64,000 nt of DNA from Sunxiuqinia rutila (GTDB taxonomy: Bacteria > Bacteroidota > Bacteroidia > Bacteroidales > Prolixibacteraceae), in the NCBI RefSeq assembly GCF_050589705.1, contig NZ_JBNGOT010000008.1:217246-281245 (forward strand). The letters run 5' to 3'. Shown one piece after another: positions 1 through 8,682 of this stretch (position 1 is the first letter of the stretch; each line of letters begins with the position of its first letter). The notes under the pieces were generated by a model. That model did not search any database. It saw only the letters and a list, made by a program, of their open reading frames with translations, and was not told the origin of the DNA. A program made the translations under genes and the position numbers.

Positions 1-121
1 TAGGTAATTTCTGCAAACCTTCATAATCACCTTCAGCTTTGAGCTGGGCCCTTTTTTCGGCGTATTTTTCAACAAGTTTTGCCCTTTTTACCTCGCGGGC
101 TTTCATTGATTCTTTAGCCAT
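1..121 (-). CDS. rpsN: 30S ribosomal protein S14, N-terminal part (cut by window edge)
   Basis: The reverse strand opens with ATG at 121 and reads MAKESMKAREVKRAKL followed by a basic helical stretch, which runs off the left edge after 40 residues. The N-terminus matches the long, zinc-free type of S14 used by Bacteroidota; the visible part contains no CxxC zinc motif. S14 sits in the head of the 30S subunit. It follows rplE with a 3-base gap, the normal spc-operon order L14-L24-L5-S14. The C-terminal half is outside the window, so completeness cannot be judged. Confidence 0.9.
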   Translation of the reverse strand, partial: MAKESMKAREVKRAKLVEKYAEKRAQLKAEGDYEGLQKLP

Positions 122-124
122 AAC

Positions 125-682
125 TTAGTTCTTTTTTACGTTTTTAAAAGGTAAACCTAACTCTTTCAACAAGGCAAAACCTTCTTCATCCGTGCTCGCA
201 GAGGTTACAAAAGTAATGTTCATACCGTTAATACGGTTAACCTTGTCAATGTTGATCTCAGGAAAAATAATTTGTTCTGGAATTCCAAGGGTGTAGTTGC
301 CTTGTCCGTCCATTTTACTTTCAATACCGCGGAAGTCACGAATACGTGGCAACGAGATATTGATTAGCCGCTCAAGAAATTCATACATTCTTTCTTTTCT
401 CAGTGTCACACGGACACCGATGGGCATTTTTTTCCTCAGTTTAAAGTTGGAGATGTCCTTCTTTGATTTGGTTTGGACTGCTTTTTGACCGGCAATCATT
501 GTCATTTCCTCAGTGGCAACTTCAATGATTTTTTTGTCCGCGATAGCAGCTCCAACACCCTGGTTAAGAACAATTTTCTCCAATTTCGGAACCTGCATAA
601 CAGATTTATAATCAAATTCCTTAGCTAACGCAGGAATGATTTCTTCCGAATATTTCTTCTTAAGTGTTGGTGTATAAGCCAT
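125..682 (-). CDS. rplE: 50S ribosomal protein L5
   Basis: 185 residues, the usual bacterial length. L5 binds 5S rRNA and the central protuberance of the 50S subunit and contacts the P-site tRNA. Family-typical stretches are visible: KIVLNQGVG near residue 36, GQKAVQTKSKKDISNFKLRK in the middle, and the glycine-rich FRGI / GNYTLGIPEQIIFPEI region near the end. Its ATG shares one base with the stop of rplX (TAATG), implying translational coupling. Nothing unusual in the protein itself. Confidence 0.97.
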   Translation of the reverse strand: MAYTPTLKKKYSEEIIPALAKEFDYKSVMQVPKLEKIVLNQGVGAAIADKKIIEVATEEMTMIAGQKAVQTKSKKDISNFKLRKKMPIGVRVTLRKERMYEFLERLINISLPRIRDFRGIESKMDGQGNYTLGIPEQIIFPEINIDKVNRINGMNITFVTSASTDEEGFALLKELGLPFKNVKKN

Positions 683-1023
683 TACTTAATCTCCTCTCCA
701 GATTTTTTTGAATAACGTACTAGTTTACCATTGCTTCCGAGCTTACGCCCAATGCGTGTTTTGCCGCCCTCTTTTGGGTCAACATGCATTAGGTTTGACA
801 GGTGGATTGGTGCTTCCTTTTCAACAATACCTCCCTGCGGATTTTCCGCGTTGGGTTTGGTATGTTTTTTAACCATATTAACACCCTCCACAATTGCTCT
901 GGTTTTTTCCCGAATTACTTCGAGAACTTTGCCTTGCTGACCTTTATAGTTACCGGCAATAACAACAACGGTGTCACCTTTTTTAATGTGTAATTTTGTC
1001 TGCATTTTGTTTAATTTATGCAT
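682..1023 (-). CDS. rplX: 50S ribosomal protein L24
   Basis: 113 residues with the KOW motif near the N-terminus (KKGDTVVVIAGNYKGQQGKV) that identifies L24, an assembly-initiating protein of the 50S subunit. Two starts are possible: ATG at 1023, which overlaps the rplN stop as TAATG, or the internal ATG at 1005 (MQTKLHIKKGD), which fits the usual family N-terminus better. The upstream start is given because the same TAATG overlap occurs at two other junctions in this operon. The C-terminus is basic (KLVRYSKKSGEEIK). Confidence 0.95.
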   Translation of the reverse strand: MHKLNKMQTKLHIKKGDTVVVIAGNYKGQQGKVLEVIREKTRAIVEGVNMVKKHTKPNAENPQGGIVEKEAPIHLSNLMHVDPKEGGKTRIGRKLGSNGKLVRYSKKSGEEIK

Positions 1024-1388
1024 TAAAGCACTTCAGGTGCAAGCGAAATAATTTTCATGTTTTTATCACGAAGTTCCCTTGCAACAGGGCCAAAAATACG
1101 GGTTCCGCGCATCTCTCCAGTGTTGTTCAATAAAACGACTGCATTATCATCAAAGCGGATGTAAGATCCATCCTGACGACGTACTTCCTTTTTAGTGCGA
1201 ACAACGATGGCTTTTGACACAGTTCCTTTTTTCATATCACTTCCAGCGATTGCATTCTTTACAGTAACAACCACTTTATCGCCAATTGATGCGTAACGTT
1301 TCTTTGTTCCGCCTAAAACACGGATACAAAGAACTTCTCTGGCACCACTGTTATCGGCAACTGCACATCTTGATTCCTGTTGTATCAT
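1023..1388 (-). CDS. rplN: 50S ribosomal protein L14
   Basis: 121 residues, the standard size. It starts MIQQESRCAVADNSGAREVLCIRVLGG, a highly conserved L14 opening, and ends in the conserved ELRDKNMKIISLAPEVL. L14 lies at the subunit interface and forms bridges to 16S rRNA. It sits 2 bases downstream of rpsQ and shares a base with rplX, as expected for a tightly packed spc operon. Confidence 0.98.
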   Translation of the reverse strand: MIQQESRCAVADNSGAREVLCIRVLGGTKKRYASIGDKVVVTVKNAIAGSDMKKGTVSKAIVVRTKKEVRRQDGSYIRFDDNAVVLLNNTGEMRGTRIFGPVARELRDKNMKIISLAPEVL

Positions 1389-1390
1389 GA

Positions 1391-1648
1391 TTACTTAGCT
1401 CTTTCAATAATTTCAACTAATCTCCAGCGCTTGCTTCTGCTTAAAGGTCTTGTTTCCATGATCTTTACAGTATCTCCTACGCTGCAAGTGTTTGTTTCGT
1501 CATGGGCGTATAACTTGGTTGTCTTATTTACGAATTTTCCGTAAATGGGGTGCTTTTCTTTACGCTTCACCGCTACAACAATACTTTTATCCATATTGTC
1601 GCTGACAACAACTCCGATACGCTCTTTTCTCAGATTTCTTGCTTCCAT
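1391..1648 (-). CDS. rpsQ: 30S ribosomal protein S17
   Basis: 85 residues. The family signature is clear: RKERIGVVVSDNMDKSIVV, then KHPIYGKFVNKTTKLYAHDE and the TVKIMETRPLSRSKRWRL block. S17 is a primary 16S rRNA binding protein of the 30S body. It follows rpmC after 10 bases and precedes rplN by 2. Confidence 0.97.
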   Translation of the reverse strand: MEARNLRKERIGVVVSDNMDKSIVVAVKRKEKHPIYGKFVNKTTKLYAHDETNTCSVGDTVKIMETRPLSRSKRWRLVEIIERAK

Positions 1649-1658
1649 TGACTACAAA

Positions 1659-1862
1659 TTAATTCTGATTTTGATTCAATTCCCTCTGACGCTTGATGGT
1701 CTGAAGGCGTGCAATGTTCTTGCGGGCTTCCTTGATTTTCATCGGGTTGTCCAGCGGAGAAACTGCATGATTCATATTTAGACGTGCCAAGGTTTCTTTC
1801 TCCAATTGGATTTTTTCCTGGATTTCCTTGTCTGTTAACTCTTTAATTTCTGATGCTTTCAT
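1659..1862 (-). CDS. rpmC: 50S ribosomal protein L29
   Basis: 67 residues forming the two-helix L29 fold: MKASEIKELTDKEIQEKI, then the conserved ARLNM and IARLQTIKRQREL segment. L29 lies beside the polypeptide exit tunnel and contributes to the docking site for trigger factor and SRP. It lies in the conserved L16-L29-S17 order, 2 bases after rplP. Confidence 0.96.
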   Translation of the reverse strand: MKASEIKELTDKEIQEKIQLEKETLARLNMNHAVSPLDNPMKIKEARKNIARLQTIKRQRELNQNQN

Positions 1863-1864
1863 CT

Positions 1865-2299
1865 TTAATCCTCTTTAATAGATTCAACATAGTCACGTCT
1901 AATAACAAACTTCGTAGTTACCGGAAGTTTCTGAGCGGCCAAACGCAAGGCTTCTTTTGCCATTTCGAATGGAACGCCATCAGCTTCGATCAAGATACGA
2001 CCGGGAGTTACCGGAGCTACGAATGCTTCAGGAGCACCTTTACCTTTACCCATCCGTACTTCGGCAGGTTTTTTAGTAATAGGTTTATCTGGGAAAATAC
2101 GGATCCAAATTTGACCCTGACGTTGCATATGACGAGTTACCGCAACCCTGGCAGCCTCAATTTGGCGACCGGTAAGCCATGCGCTTTGCAACGACTTTAT
2201 ACCGAAAGAACCGAATGCAAGTTCTGTACCGCGTTGGGCATTCCCTTTCATTCGTCCTTTTTGTACTCTTCTAAATTTTGTTTTTTTCGGCTGTAACAT
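1865..2299 (-). CDS. rplP: 50S ribosomal protein L16
   Basis: 144 residues, normal for L16. The opening MLQPKKTKFRRVQKGRMKGN and the segments GRQIEAARVAVTRHMQRQG and MGKGKGAPE are diagnostic. L16 organises the A-site region of 23S rRNA near the peptidyl-transferase centre and completes late 50S assembly. No anomaly seen. Confidence 0.98.
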   Translation of the reverse strand: MLQPKKTKFRRVQKGRMKGNAQRGTELAFGSFGIKSLQSAWLTGRQIEAARVAVTRHMQRQGQIWIRIFPDKPITKKPAEVRMGKGKGAPEAFVAPVTPGRILIEADGVPFEMAKEALRLAAQKLPVTTKFVIRRDYVESIKED

Positions 2300-2325
2300 C
2301 CTTTTTTAATTAAAAGGTTTTCGAA

Positions 2326-3048
2326 TTATTTTCTTCTCTTTTTGAAACCGCCACTTCTTCCGCCACCGCGAGGACCGCCACCTTGAGCGTTCTTTTGTCC
2401 GAGGTTGGGAGAGAGGTCACGTTTTCCGTAGACTTCGCCTTTACAAATCCAAACCTTAACACCGATCAAACCGGTTTTTGTTAAAGCTTCCGCTAAAGCA
2501 TAATCAATATCAGCTCTCAGCGTGTGCAAAGGAGTACGACCGTCTTTATACATTTCAGAGCGCGCCATTTCAGCACCGTTCAAACGACCGGATACTAAAA
2601 TTTTAATTCCTTGCGCACCCATTCTCATGGTAGAGGCGATGGCCATCTTTGTAGCACGACGGTAAGCAATTTTACCTTCAATTTGACGTGCAACATTGTT
2701 GGCAACGATACGGGCATCCAGTTCAGGTCTTTTAATCTCAAAGATATTGATCTGAACTTCTTTGTTGGTGATCTTTTTCAACTCCTCTTTCAATTTGTCG
2801 ACTTCCTGACCACCTTTGCCAATAATAATACCAGGTCTTGACGTGTGAACTGTAATAGTAATCAGCTTCAAGGTTCTTTCGATAATGATCCGTGAAATGC
2901 TTGCTTTAGCCAAACGGGCGTTCAAGTATTTGCGGATCTTAGTATCTTCAACCAGCTTATCACCATAGTCGTTTCCACCGAACCAGTTGGAATCCCATCC
3001 ACGGATGATCCCTAAACGATTAGCGATTGGATTAACTTTTTGTCCCAT
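2326..3048 (-). CDS. rpsC: 30S ribosomal protein S3
   Basis: 240 residues. The N-terminal MGQKVNPIANRLGIIRGWDS is the family signature. The KH RNA-binding domain has its GxxG loop at GIIIGKGGQEVDKLKEEL, and the C-terminal domain has VSGRLNGAEMARSE. S3 lines the mRNA entry tunnel of the 30S subunit. The C-terminus is a basic Gly/Arg/Lys-rich tail (GGGPRGGGRSGGFKKRRK). Confidence 0.98.
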   Translation of the reverse strand: MGQKVNPIANRLGIIRGWDSNWFGGNDYGDKLVEDTKIRKYLNARLAKASISRIIIERTLKLITITVHTSRPGIIIGKGGQEVDKLKEELKKITNKEVQINIFEIKRPELDARIVANNVARQIEGKIAYRRATKMAIASTMRMGAQGIKILVSGRLNGAEMARSEMYKDGRTPLHTLRADIDYALAEALTKTGLIGVKVWICKGEVYGKRDLSPNLGQKNAQGGGPRGGGRSGGFKKRRK

Positions 3049-3058
3049 GTATTACTAT

Positions 3059-3472
3059 TTATTCGTTATCGTTTTCTACAGTTTTACTATCAACGCAAAT
3101 TGTAACGTGGTTTGAACGCTTGCGAATCCGGTGTGCACGGCCTTGTGGGGCCGGGCGCAGACGCTTCAAGATACGTCCTGAATCAACCGCAATTGTTTTC
3201 ACATACAAGTTGCTTTCTTCCAAACGAGTTCCCTCGTTTTTAGCCTGCCAGTTTGCAATGGCTGACATCAACAGTTTCTCAACTTTGCGTGAAGCTTCTT
3301 TTGAGGAAAACTTCAGGACATCCAACGCCCGGTTTACTTCCATTCCACGAACCATATCGGCAACCAGCCTCATTTTTCTTGGAGAAGTAGGGCAGTCTTT
3401 TAATACCGCAAAGTATTGTGATTTGCGAGCTTCTTTCAGCTCATTTGCTCTATTTCTTTTTCTAGCACCCAT
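3059..3472 (-). CDS. rplV: 50S ribosomal protein L22
   Basis: 137 residues. L22 has a globular domain (SPRKMRLVADMVRGMEVNRA) and a long beta-hairpin ending in RPAPQGRAHRIRKRSNHVTI; the hairpin tip lines the exit tunnel near the macrolide site. The protein is slightly longer than the E. coli form because of an N-terminal basic extension (MGARKRNRANELKEARKSQ). Placement between S19 and S3 is standard. Confidence 0.97.
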   Translation of the reverse strand: MGARKRNRANELKEARKSQYFAVLKDCPTSPRKMRLVADMVRGMEVNRALDVLKFSSKEASRKVEKLLMSAIANWQAKNEGTRLEESNLYVKTIAVDSGRILKRLRPAPQGRAHRIRKRSNHVTICVDSKTVENDNE

Positions 3473-3509
3473 CGTAATTTCTTTTATTAGTTAATGAGAT
3501 TCTCATGCC

Positions 3510-3776
3510 TTAGCGTTTGTTTCCGGCATGTCCCCTAAAAGTTCTTGTAGGTGCAAATTCGCCAAGCTTATGGCCGACCATGTTTTCTGTGACATAAACT
3601 GGAATGAATTTGTTTCCGTTATGCACTGCAATGGTGTGCCCTACAAAGTCGGGAGAGATTACTGATGCTCTGGCCCAAGTCTTAATAACTGACTTTTTTC
3701 CTGCTTCATTCATTGCGTCAACTTTTTTCTCAAGCTTATAGGCAATGAATGGGCCTTTTCTTAATGAACGACTCAT
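3510..3776 (-). CDS. rpsS: 30S ribosomal protein S19
   Basis: 88 residues. MSRSLRKGPFIAYKLEKKV and the conserved VGHTIAVHNGNKFIPVYVTENMVGHKLGEFAPTR region (read in two parts) are typical of S19, which with S13 forms the head contact to A-site tRNA. A 37-base gap separates it from rplV and 15 bases from rplB. Confidence 0.98.
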   Translation of the reverse strand: MSRSLRKGPFIAYKLEKKVDAMNEAGKKSVIKTWARASVISPDFVGHTIAVHNGNKFIPVYVTENMVGHKLGEFAPTRTFRGHAGNKR

Positions 3777-3791
3777 ATCCTACTCCTTTTA

Positions 3792-4616
3792 TTATTTCTT
3801 GCGTTTTTCTACAATATACTTATTGGAAGCTTTTTTCTTAGCACGGGTTTTGAATCCTTTTGCTAACAAGCCATTGCGTGAACGAGGATGTCCTCCTGAC
3901 TGACGGCCTTCACCTCCACCCATTGGGTGATCAACCGGGTTCATAACGACACCACGTACGCGTGGTCTTCTTCCTAACCAACGAGAACGACCTGCTTTTC
4001 CAGATCTTTCTAAGTTGTGTTCCGTATTTCCAACAGTTCCAACTGTAGCCTTGCAAGTAACGAGTACCATACGGGATTCACCAGAAGGCAACTTTACAAT
4101 TGCGTACTTTCCTTCTCTTGAGGTCAACTGTGCATATGTTCCTGCACTTCGCACCATTACGCCACCTTGTCCAGGTTGAAGCTCAATGTTGTGTACAATA
4201 GTACCTAGAGGGATTTCTTTAAGTGGAATTGAGTTACCTACTTCAGGGGCGATTCCTGATCCGCTCATTACTGTCTGTCCAACCTGCAATCCGTTGGGAG
4301 ACAAAATGTACCGTTTTTCACCATCGGCGTACACCAACAGTGCAATACGGGCTGAGCGGTTCGGGTCATACTGAATAGACTCTACACGTGCAGGGATACC
4401 GTCTTTTTCGCGTTTGAAATCAATCGCACGGTATCTCTTCTTGTGCCCTCCACCTATATACCTCATTGTCATGCGTCCTTGGCTGTTACGACCACCGGAC
4501 TTCTGCATGGGCTTCAACAATGATTTCTCAGGCGTTGATGCAGTAATGGTATCAAAAGCGCCAATAATTTTGTGCCTTTGACCCGGAGTAACTGGTTTTA
4601 ATTTTCTTACTGCCAT
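3792..4616 (-). CDS. rplB: 50S ribosomal protein L2
   Basis: 274 residues, the usual length. L2 is required for subunit association and peptidyl-transferase activity. Conserved regions include SGGRNSQGRMTMRYIGGGHK, GKAGRSRWLGRRPRVRG and the C-terminal NPVDHPMGGGEGR containing the invariant histidine (DHPMGGGEG) close to the catalytic centre. Basic tail at the C-terminus. No deviation noted. Confidence 0.98.
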   Translation of the reverse strand: MAVRKLKPVTPGQRHKIIGAFDTITASTPEKSLLKPMQKSGGRNSQGRMTMRYIGGGHKKRYRAIDFKREKDGIPARVESIQYDPNRSARIALLVYADGEKRYILSPNGLQVGQTVMSGSGIAPEVGNSIPLKEIPLGTIVHNIELQPGQGGVMVRSAGTYAQLTSREGKYAIVKLPSGESRMVLVTCKATVGTVGNTEHNLERSGKAGRSRWLGRRPRVRGVVMNPVDHPMGGGEGRQSGGHPRSRNGLLAKGFKTRAKKKASNKYIVEKRKK

Positions 4617-4625
4617 TTCGTTTTA

Positions 4626-4916
4626 TTAAATATTACTGTAAAAATCAATTGTATCTCCTTCTACCAATGTGATGATTGCTTTTTTATAAGCAGCCGTTTT
4701 TCCCTTAATCACCCCGGCTTTTGTATAGCGGCTTTTGTTTTTGCCACCATAAACCATGGTATTAACGGAAGCTACACTCACATTGTACAGTTCTTCAACT
4801 GCTTTTTTAATCGCTTGTTTATCTGCTTCTCTGCGGACAACAAATCCATAACGGTTGAACTTTTCGCTCTGTGCCGTCATCTTTTCTGTCACTATGGGTT
4901 TGATCAAAATATCCAT
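4626..4916 (-). CDS. rplW: 50S ribosomal protein L23
   Basis: 96 residues, a standard L23: DILIKPIVTEKMTAQSE at the N-terminus, the VRREADKQAIKKAVEELYNV helix and VNTMVYGGKNKSRYTKAG hairpin. L23 borders the exit tunnel and is the main docking site for trigger factor. It lies between L4 and L2 as expected. Confidence 0.97.
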   Translation of the reverse strand: MDILIKPIVTEKMTAQSEKFNRYGFVVRREADKQAIKKAVEELYNVSVASVNTMVYGGKNKSRYTKAGVIKGKTAAYKKAIITLVEGDTIDFYSNI

Positions 4917-4928
4917 TATTTTTCCCCC

Positions 4929-5558
4929 TTAAATCTTAAACTGTTCTTCGATCTTACTTACCGAACTCTCAAAAAAGATCACCTTATTGGCGTTCATGAT
5001 CTGATAAGTGCTTAACTCAGAAGCAGTTACAACAGAAACACCTTCTAAATTTCTGGAGGACAAATATATATTTTTATTTTCGTCTGGTAAAACGAAAAGA
5101 GACTTTTTATTGGTAATCTTCAGATTATTACTGATGTTAGCCATCTCTTTGGTTTTTGGTACTTCCAGACTAAAGTCCTCAAGAACTAAAATATCGCTTG
5201 CTTTTGCTTTGTAAGTCAAAGCCGATTTACGCGCTAAAGCTTTTACTTTTTTGTTCAATTTGAAGCCATAGTTTCTTGGACGAGGTCCAAATACGCGACC
5301 ACCACCTCTGAACAAAGGTGACTTGATGCTACCAGCACGTGCAGTACCAGTACCTTTTTGCCGTTTAATCTTTTTTGTACTTCCAGCAATCTCTCCACGC
5401 TCAGTCGCTGAGTGTGTTCCCTGGCGCTTGTTGGCCAAGTACTGTTTTACGTCAAGATAAATAGCATGGTCGTTAGGCTCAATACCGAAGATTTGGTCTT
5501 GCAAACCAACTTTTCTTCCGGTTTCCTTTCCTGTTTTATCTAATACTTGTACTTCCAT
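4929..5558 (-). CDS. rplD: 50S ribosomal protein L4
   Basis: 209 residues. The extended loop that reaches the tunnel constriction is visible as KRQKGTGTARAGSIKSPLFR followed by GGGRVFGPRPRNY. The remainder is the L4 alpha/beta globular domain. In some bacteria L4 autoregulates the S10 operon, but no leader-type target can be shown here. Its ATG shares one base with the rplC stop (TAATG). Confidence 0.97.
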   Translation of the reverse strand: MEVQVLDKTGKETGRKVGLQDQIFGIEPNDHAIYLDVKQYLANKRQGTHSATERGEIAGSTKKIKRQKGTGTARAGSIKSPLFRGGGRVFGPRPRNYGFKLNKKVKALARKSALTYKAKASDILVLEDFSLEVPKTKEMANISNNLKITNKKSLFVLPDENKNIYLSSRNLEGVSVVTASELSTYQIMNANKVIFFESSVSKIEEQFKI

Positions 5559-6175
5559 TACTGATTAATTATTACGTATGATCCTTTTGCTCCAGGAATT
5601 GATCCTTTAACAACTAATAGGTTACTTTCAGGAATTACTTTCAAAACCCGAAGGTCTTCGATTGTTTTGCGAGCACCGCCAGTACGACCAGCCATGCGCA
5701 TTCCTTTAAATACTCTGGAAGGGTAAGAAGACGCACCAAGCGAACCTGGAGCTCTCAGACGGTTGTGCTGACCGTGTGTAGCATCACCTACTCCACGGAA
5801 GTTATACCGCTTAACAACACCTTGGAAACCTTTTCCTTTGGTAATGCCTGTAACATCAACCCAACTACCTTCTTCGATTACATCAACAGTAATGGTATCA
5901 CCAAGTTTGTAATCACTTTCGAAGTCTTGAAACTCGACAACTTTACGCTTTGGCTCTGTTCCAGCTTTCTGGAAGTGTCCGAACTCAGCTTTGGTGGTGT
6001 GCTTTTCTTTCTTGTCACCGTAAGCAAGCTGAATAGCGTTATAGCCATCGGTTTCAGCCGTTTTCACTTGTGTTACAACACAAGGACCGGCTTCGATCAC
6101 AGTGCATGGAATATTTTTTCCCTCAACACTGAATACGGATGTCATTCCGATTTTTTTACCGATTATTCCTGCCAT
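5558..6175 (-). CDS. rplC: 50S ribosomal protein L3
   Basis: 205 residues. L3 nucleates 50S assembly and its central extension approaches the peptidyl-transferase centre. Typical segments: MAGIIGKKIGMTSVF, VTGITKGKGFQGVVKRYNF and the RAPGSLGASSYPSRVFKGMR loop, with GRTGGARKTIEDLRV following. Single-base overlap with rplD indicates coupling. Confidence 0.98.
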   Translation of the reverse strand: MAGIIGKKIGMTSVFSVEGKNIPCTVIEAGPCVVTQVKTAETDGYNAIQLAYGDKKEKHTTKAEFGHFQKAGTEPKRKVVEFQDFESDYKLGDTITVDVIEEGSWVDVTGITKGKGFQGVVKRYNFRGVGDATHGQHNRLRAPGSLGASSYPSRVFKGMRMAGRTGGARKTIEDLRVLKVIPESNLLVVKGSIPGAKGSYVIINQ

Positions 6176-6196
6176 TTTTTTACTTTTTACAGGTTA

Positions 6197-6502
6197 TCAT
6201 ACTTTAATTTCTACTTCAACACCACTGGGCAATTCCAGTTTCATTAGGGCGTCGATAGTTTTAGCTGTTGAGCTGTAAATGTCGATCAAACGTTTGTAAG
6301 ACGACAACTGAAATTGCTCACGTGATTTTTTGTTCACGAAAGTGGAACGCAACACTGTGAAAATACGTTTGTGAGTAGGAAGCGGGATGGGCCCGCTTAC
6401 TACTGCACCTGTTGTTTTTACAGTCTTAACGATCTTTTCAGCCGACTTGTCCACTAAGTTGTGATCATACGACTTCAGCTTAATTCTGATCTTTTGACTC
6501 AT
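6197..6502 (-). CDS. rpsJ: 30S ribosomal protein S10
   Basis: 101 residues, normal size. MSQKIRIKLKSYDHNLVDKS and the GPIPLPTHKRIFTVLRS region are diagnostic. S10 (NusE) is a 30S head protein and also a transcription antitermination partner of NusB. It directly follows fusA with 20 bases between them, so the str and S10 clusters form a single run, with no tuf gene between fusA and rpsJ. Confidence 0.98.
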   Translation of the reverse strand: MSQKIRIKLKSYDHNLVDKSAEKIVKTVKTTGAVVSGPIPLPTHKRIFTVLRSTFVNKKSREQFQLSSYKRLIDIYSSTAKTIDALMKLELPSGVEVEIKV

Positions 6503-6522
6503 GATGAGATAAAATAATTATA

Positions 6523-8634
6523 TTATAATAATTCTACTTTTCCTTGCATTTCCTCAAGTACTTTCACTGCCATTTGTTTTGGCACTTCTTCGTAGTGTGA
6601 GAACTCCATTGATGAAGTTGCACGACCAGAAGAGAGTGTTCTCAATACGGTTACATAACCGAAGATTTCAGAAAGTGGCACTGTAGCTTTAATTACTCGT
6701 GCTCCGGCTTTCTCAGTCATTCCGGCTACCTGTCCGCGTCGACGGTTCAAGTCACCAATAATATCACCCATGTATTCTTCAGGAGTAACAATCTCAGTCT
6801 TCATAATCGGCTCCAATAATTTAGGACCGGCTTTAGAAGCTGCACTCTTGAACGCCTGACGACCACAGATTTCGAAAGACAGCTGATCCGAGTCAACCGC
6901 GTGGAATGAACCATCAAGCAATTCAACTTTCAGGCTATCCAGTTGGAATCCGGCCAAAGGACCGTTCAACATCGCTGTTTCAAAACCTTTTTGTACAGAA
7001 GGAATAAATTCTTTAGGAATCCGACCTCCTTTTACGCTGTCGATAAATGTTAAGCCTTCCTTGCCTTCCTCGGCTGGTCCAACTTTCACAATGATATCAG
7101 CGAATTTACCACGACCACCAGACTGTTTCTTGAATACTTCACGTAATTCAACTTCCTGGCTAATGGCTTCTTTATATGCAACCTGTGGTTTCCCTTGGTT
7201 ACATTCGACTTTGAATTCACGTTTCAAACGATCGATAATGATCTCCAGGTGAAGCTCACCCATACCACGAATAACCGTTTGTCCTGAATCTTCGTCCGTG
7301 TTTACTTTGAATGTTGGATCTTCTTCGGCCAATTTAGCCAATCCCATTCCAAGTTTATCGATGTCTTTTTGAGTTTTAGGCTCAACAGCAATACCAATTA
7401 CTGGCTCTGGGAAATCCATGCTCTCCAGAGTAATTGGGCTTTTCTCAGTTGAAAGAGTATCTCCTGTGCGGATATCTTTAAAACCTACTGCTGCACAAAT
7501 ATCACCTGCTTCAATGACATCTTTGGGGTTTTGCTTGTTCGAGTGCATTTGGTAAAGACGCGAAATACGCTCTTTCTTTCCGGTTCTTGAATTGTAAACA
7601 GTTGATCCTGCGTCAATTTTTCCGGAATACACACGAATAAAGCACAAGCGACCAACGAATGGGTCTGTAGCAATTTTAAATGCTAAGGCAGACAAAGGCT
7701 CTTCAACATCAGCATGGCGAACAGTTTCTTCGCCTGTTTGAGGGTTTATACCAACCAATTCTTCTTTGTCCATTGGGCTTGGCAAAAACTCTACAACAGC
7801 ATCCAGCAAGCGCTGTACACCTTTGTTTTTAAAGGCAGAACCGCACATCATTGGAACAATAATCTGCTTCAATGTTCCCTGACGAATAACTGAAAGCAAT
7901 TCATCGGAAGTAATTGAATCCGGATCTTCGAAGTAACGCTCCATCAAGGCATCATCCAGTTCAGCAACTGATTCCACCAATTTTTCACGGTATTCGTCAG
8001 CCTGTTCTTTCAATTCAGCTGGAATTTCTTCCAGTTTATAGTCTGTTCCCAATGTAGCATCTTCGTACCAACGAATAGCTTTCATTTCAATCAGGTCAAT
8101 CACCCCTTCAAAGCTTGCTTCAGATCCGATTGGAATCTGAATTGGCACAGGGTTAGCACCTAATTTTTCACGAACTTCAGAAACAACATTGAAAAAGTCG
8201 GCACCTGAACGGTCCATTTTGTTGACGAAACCAATCCGTGGAACACCATACTTCTCCGCCTGGCGCCATACGGTTTCAGACTGAGCTTCAACACCACTTA
8301 CTGCACAAAACAAAGCGACAGCACCATCCAAAATACGCAATGAACGCTCTACTTCAACAGTAAAGTCAACGTGTCCCGGGGTATCAATAATGTTAATTTT
8401 ATACTGGCTCTCATTGTGTTTCCAGAATGTAGTAGTTGCTGCAGAGGTAATTGTAATTCCTCTTTCCTGCTCTTGCTCCATCCAGTCCATTGTGGCTGAA
8501 CCATCGTGAGTCTCACCAATACGGTGCGTTAATCCGGTATAATAAAGGATACGCTCCGAGGTGGTTGTTTTACCAGCATCAATGTGAGCCATGATACCGA
8601 TATTTCTTGTATATTTTAGATCTTTTGTTGCCAT
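6523..8634 (-). CDS. fusA: Translation elongation factor G (canonical EF-G1)
   Basis: 703 residues. EF-G drives ribosomal translocation by GTP hydrolysis. All GTPase motifs are intact: G1 AHIDAGKTT near residue 17, switch I ERGITITSA, G3 DTPGHVDF with the catalytic histidine, and G4 NKMD. Domains II-V follow, including the domain IV loop region near residue 500 and the terminal VLRTLSSGRATSSMEFSHY segment. It is embedded between rpsG and rpsJ. This copy is a useful reference for the altered paralogue at 14320-16476 in the same window. Confidence 0.98.
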   Translation of the reverse strand: MATKDLKYTRNIGIMAHIDAGKTTTSERILYYTGLTHRIGETHDGSATMDWMEQEQERGITITSAATTTFWKHNESQYKINIIDTPGHVDFTVEVERSLRILDGAVALFCAVSGVEAQSETVWRQAEKYGVPRIGFVNKMDRSGADFFNVVSEVREKLGANPVPIQIPIGSEASFEGVIDLIEMKAIRWYEDATLGTDYKLEEIPAELKEQADEYREKLVESVAELDDALMERYFEDPDSITSDELLSVIRQGTLKQIIVPMMCGSAFKNKGVQRLLDAVVEFLPSPMDKEELVGINPQTGEETVRHADVEEPLSALAFKIATDPFVGRLCFIRVYSGKIDAGSTVYNSRTGKKERISRLYQMHSNKQNPKDVIEAGDICAAVGFKDIRTGDTLSTEKSPITLESMDFPEPVIGIAVEPKTQKDIDKLGMGLAKLAEEDPTFKVNTDEDSGQTVIRGMGELHLEIIIDRLKREFKVECNQGKPQVAYKEAISQEVELREVFKKQSGGRGKFADIIVKVGPAEEGKEGLTFIDSVKGGRIPKEFIPSVQKGFETAMLNGPLAGFQLDSLKVELLDGSFHAVDSDQLSFEICGRQAFKSAASKAGPKLLEPIMKTEIVTPEEYMGDIIGDLNRRRGQVAGMTEKAGARVIKATVPLSEIFGYVTVLRTLSSGRATSSMEFSHYEEVPKQMAVKVLEEMQGKVELL

Positions 8635-8682
8635 GCTAATAAACCAATATTCTAATCCTTGTTAAACTAATTTACCCCAATC

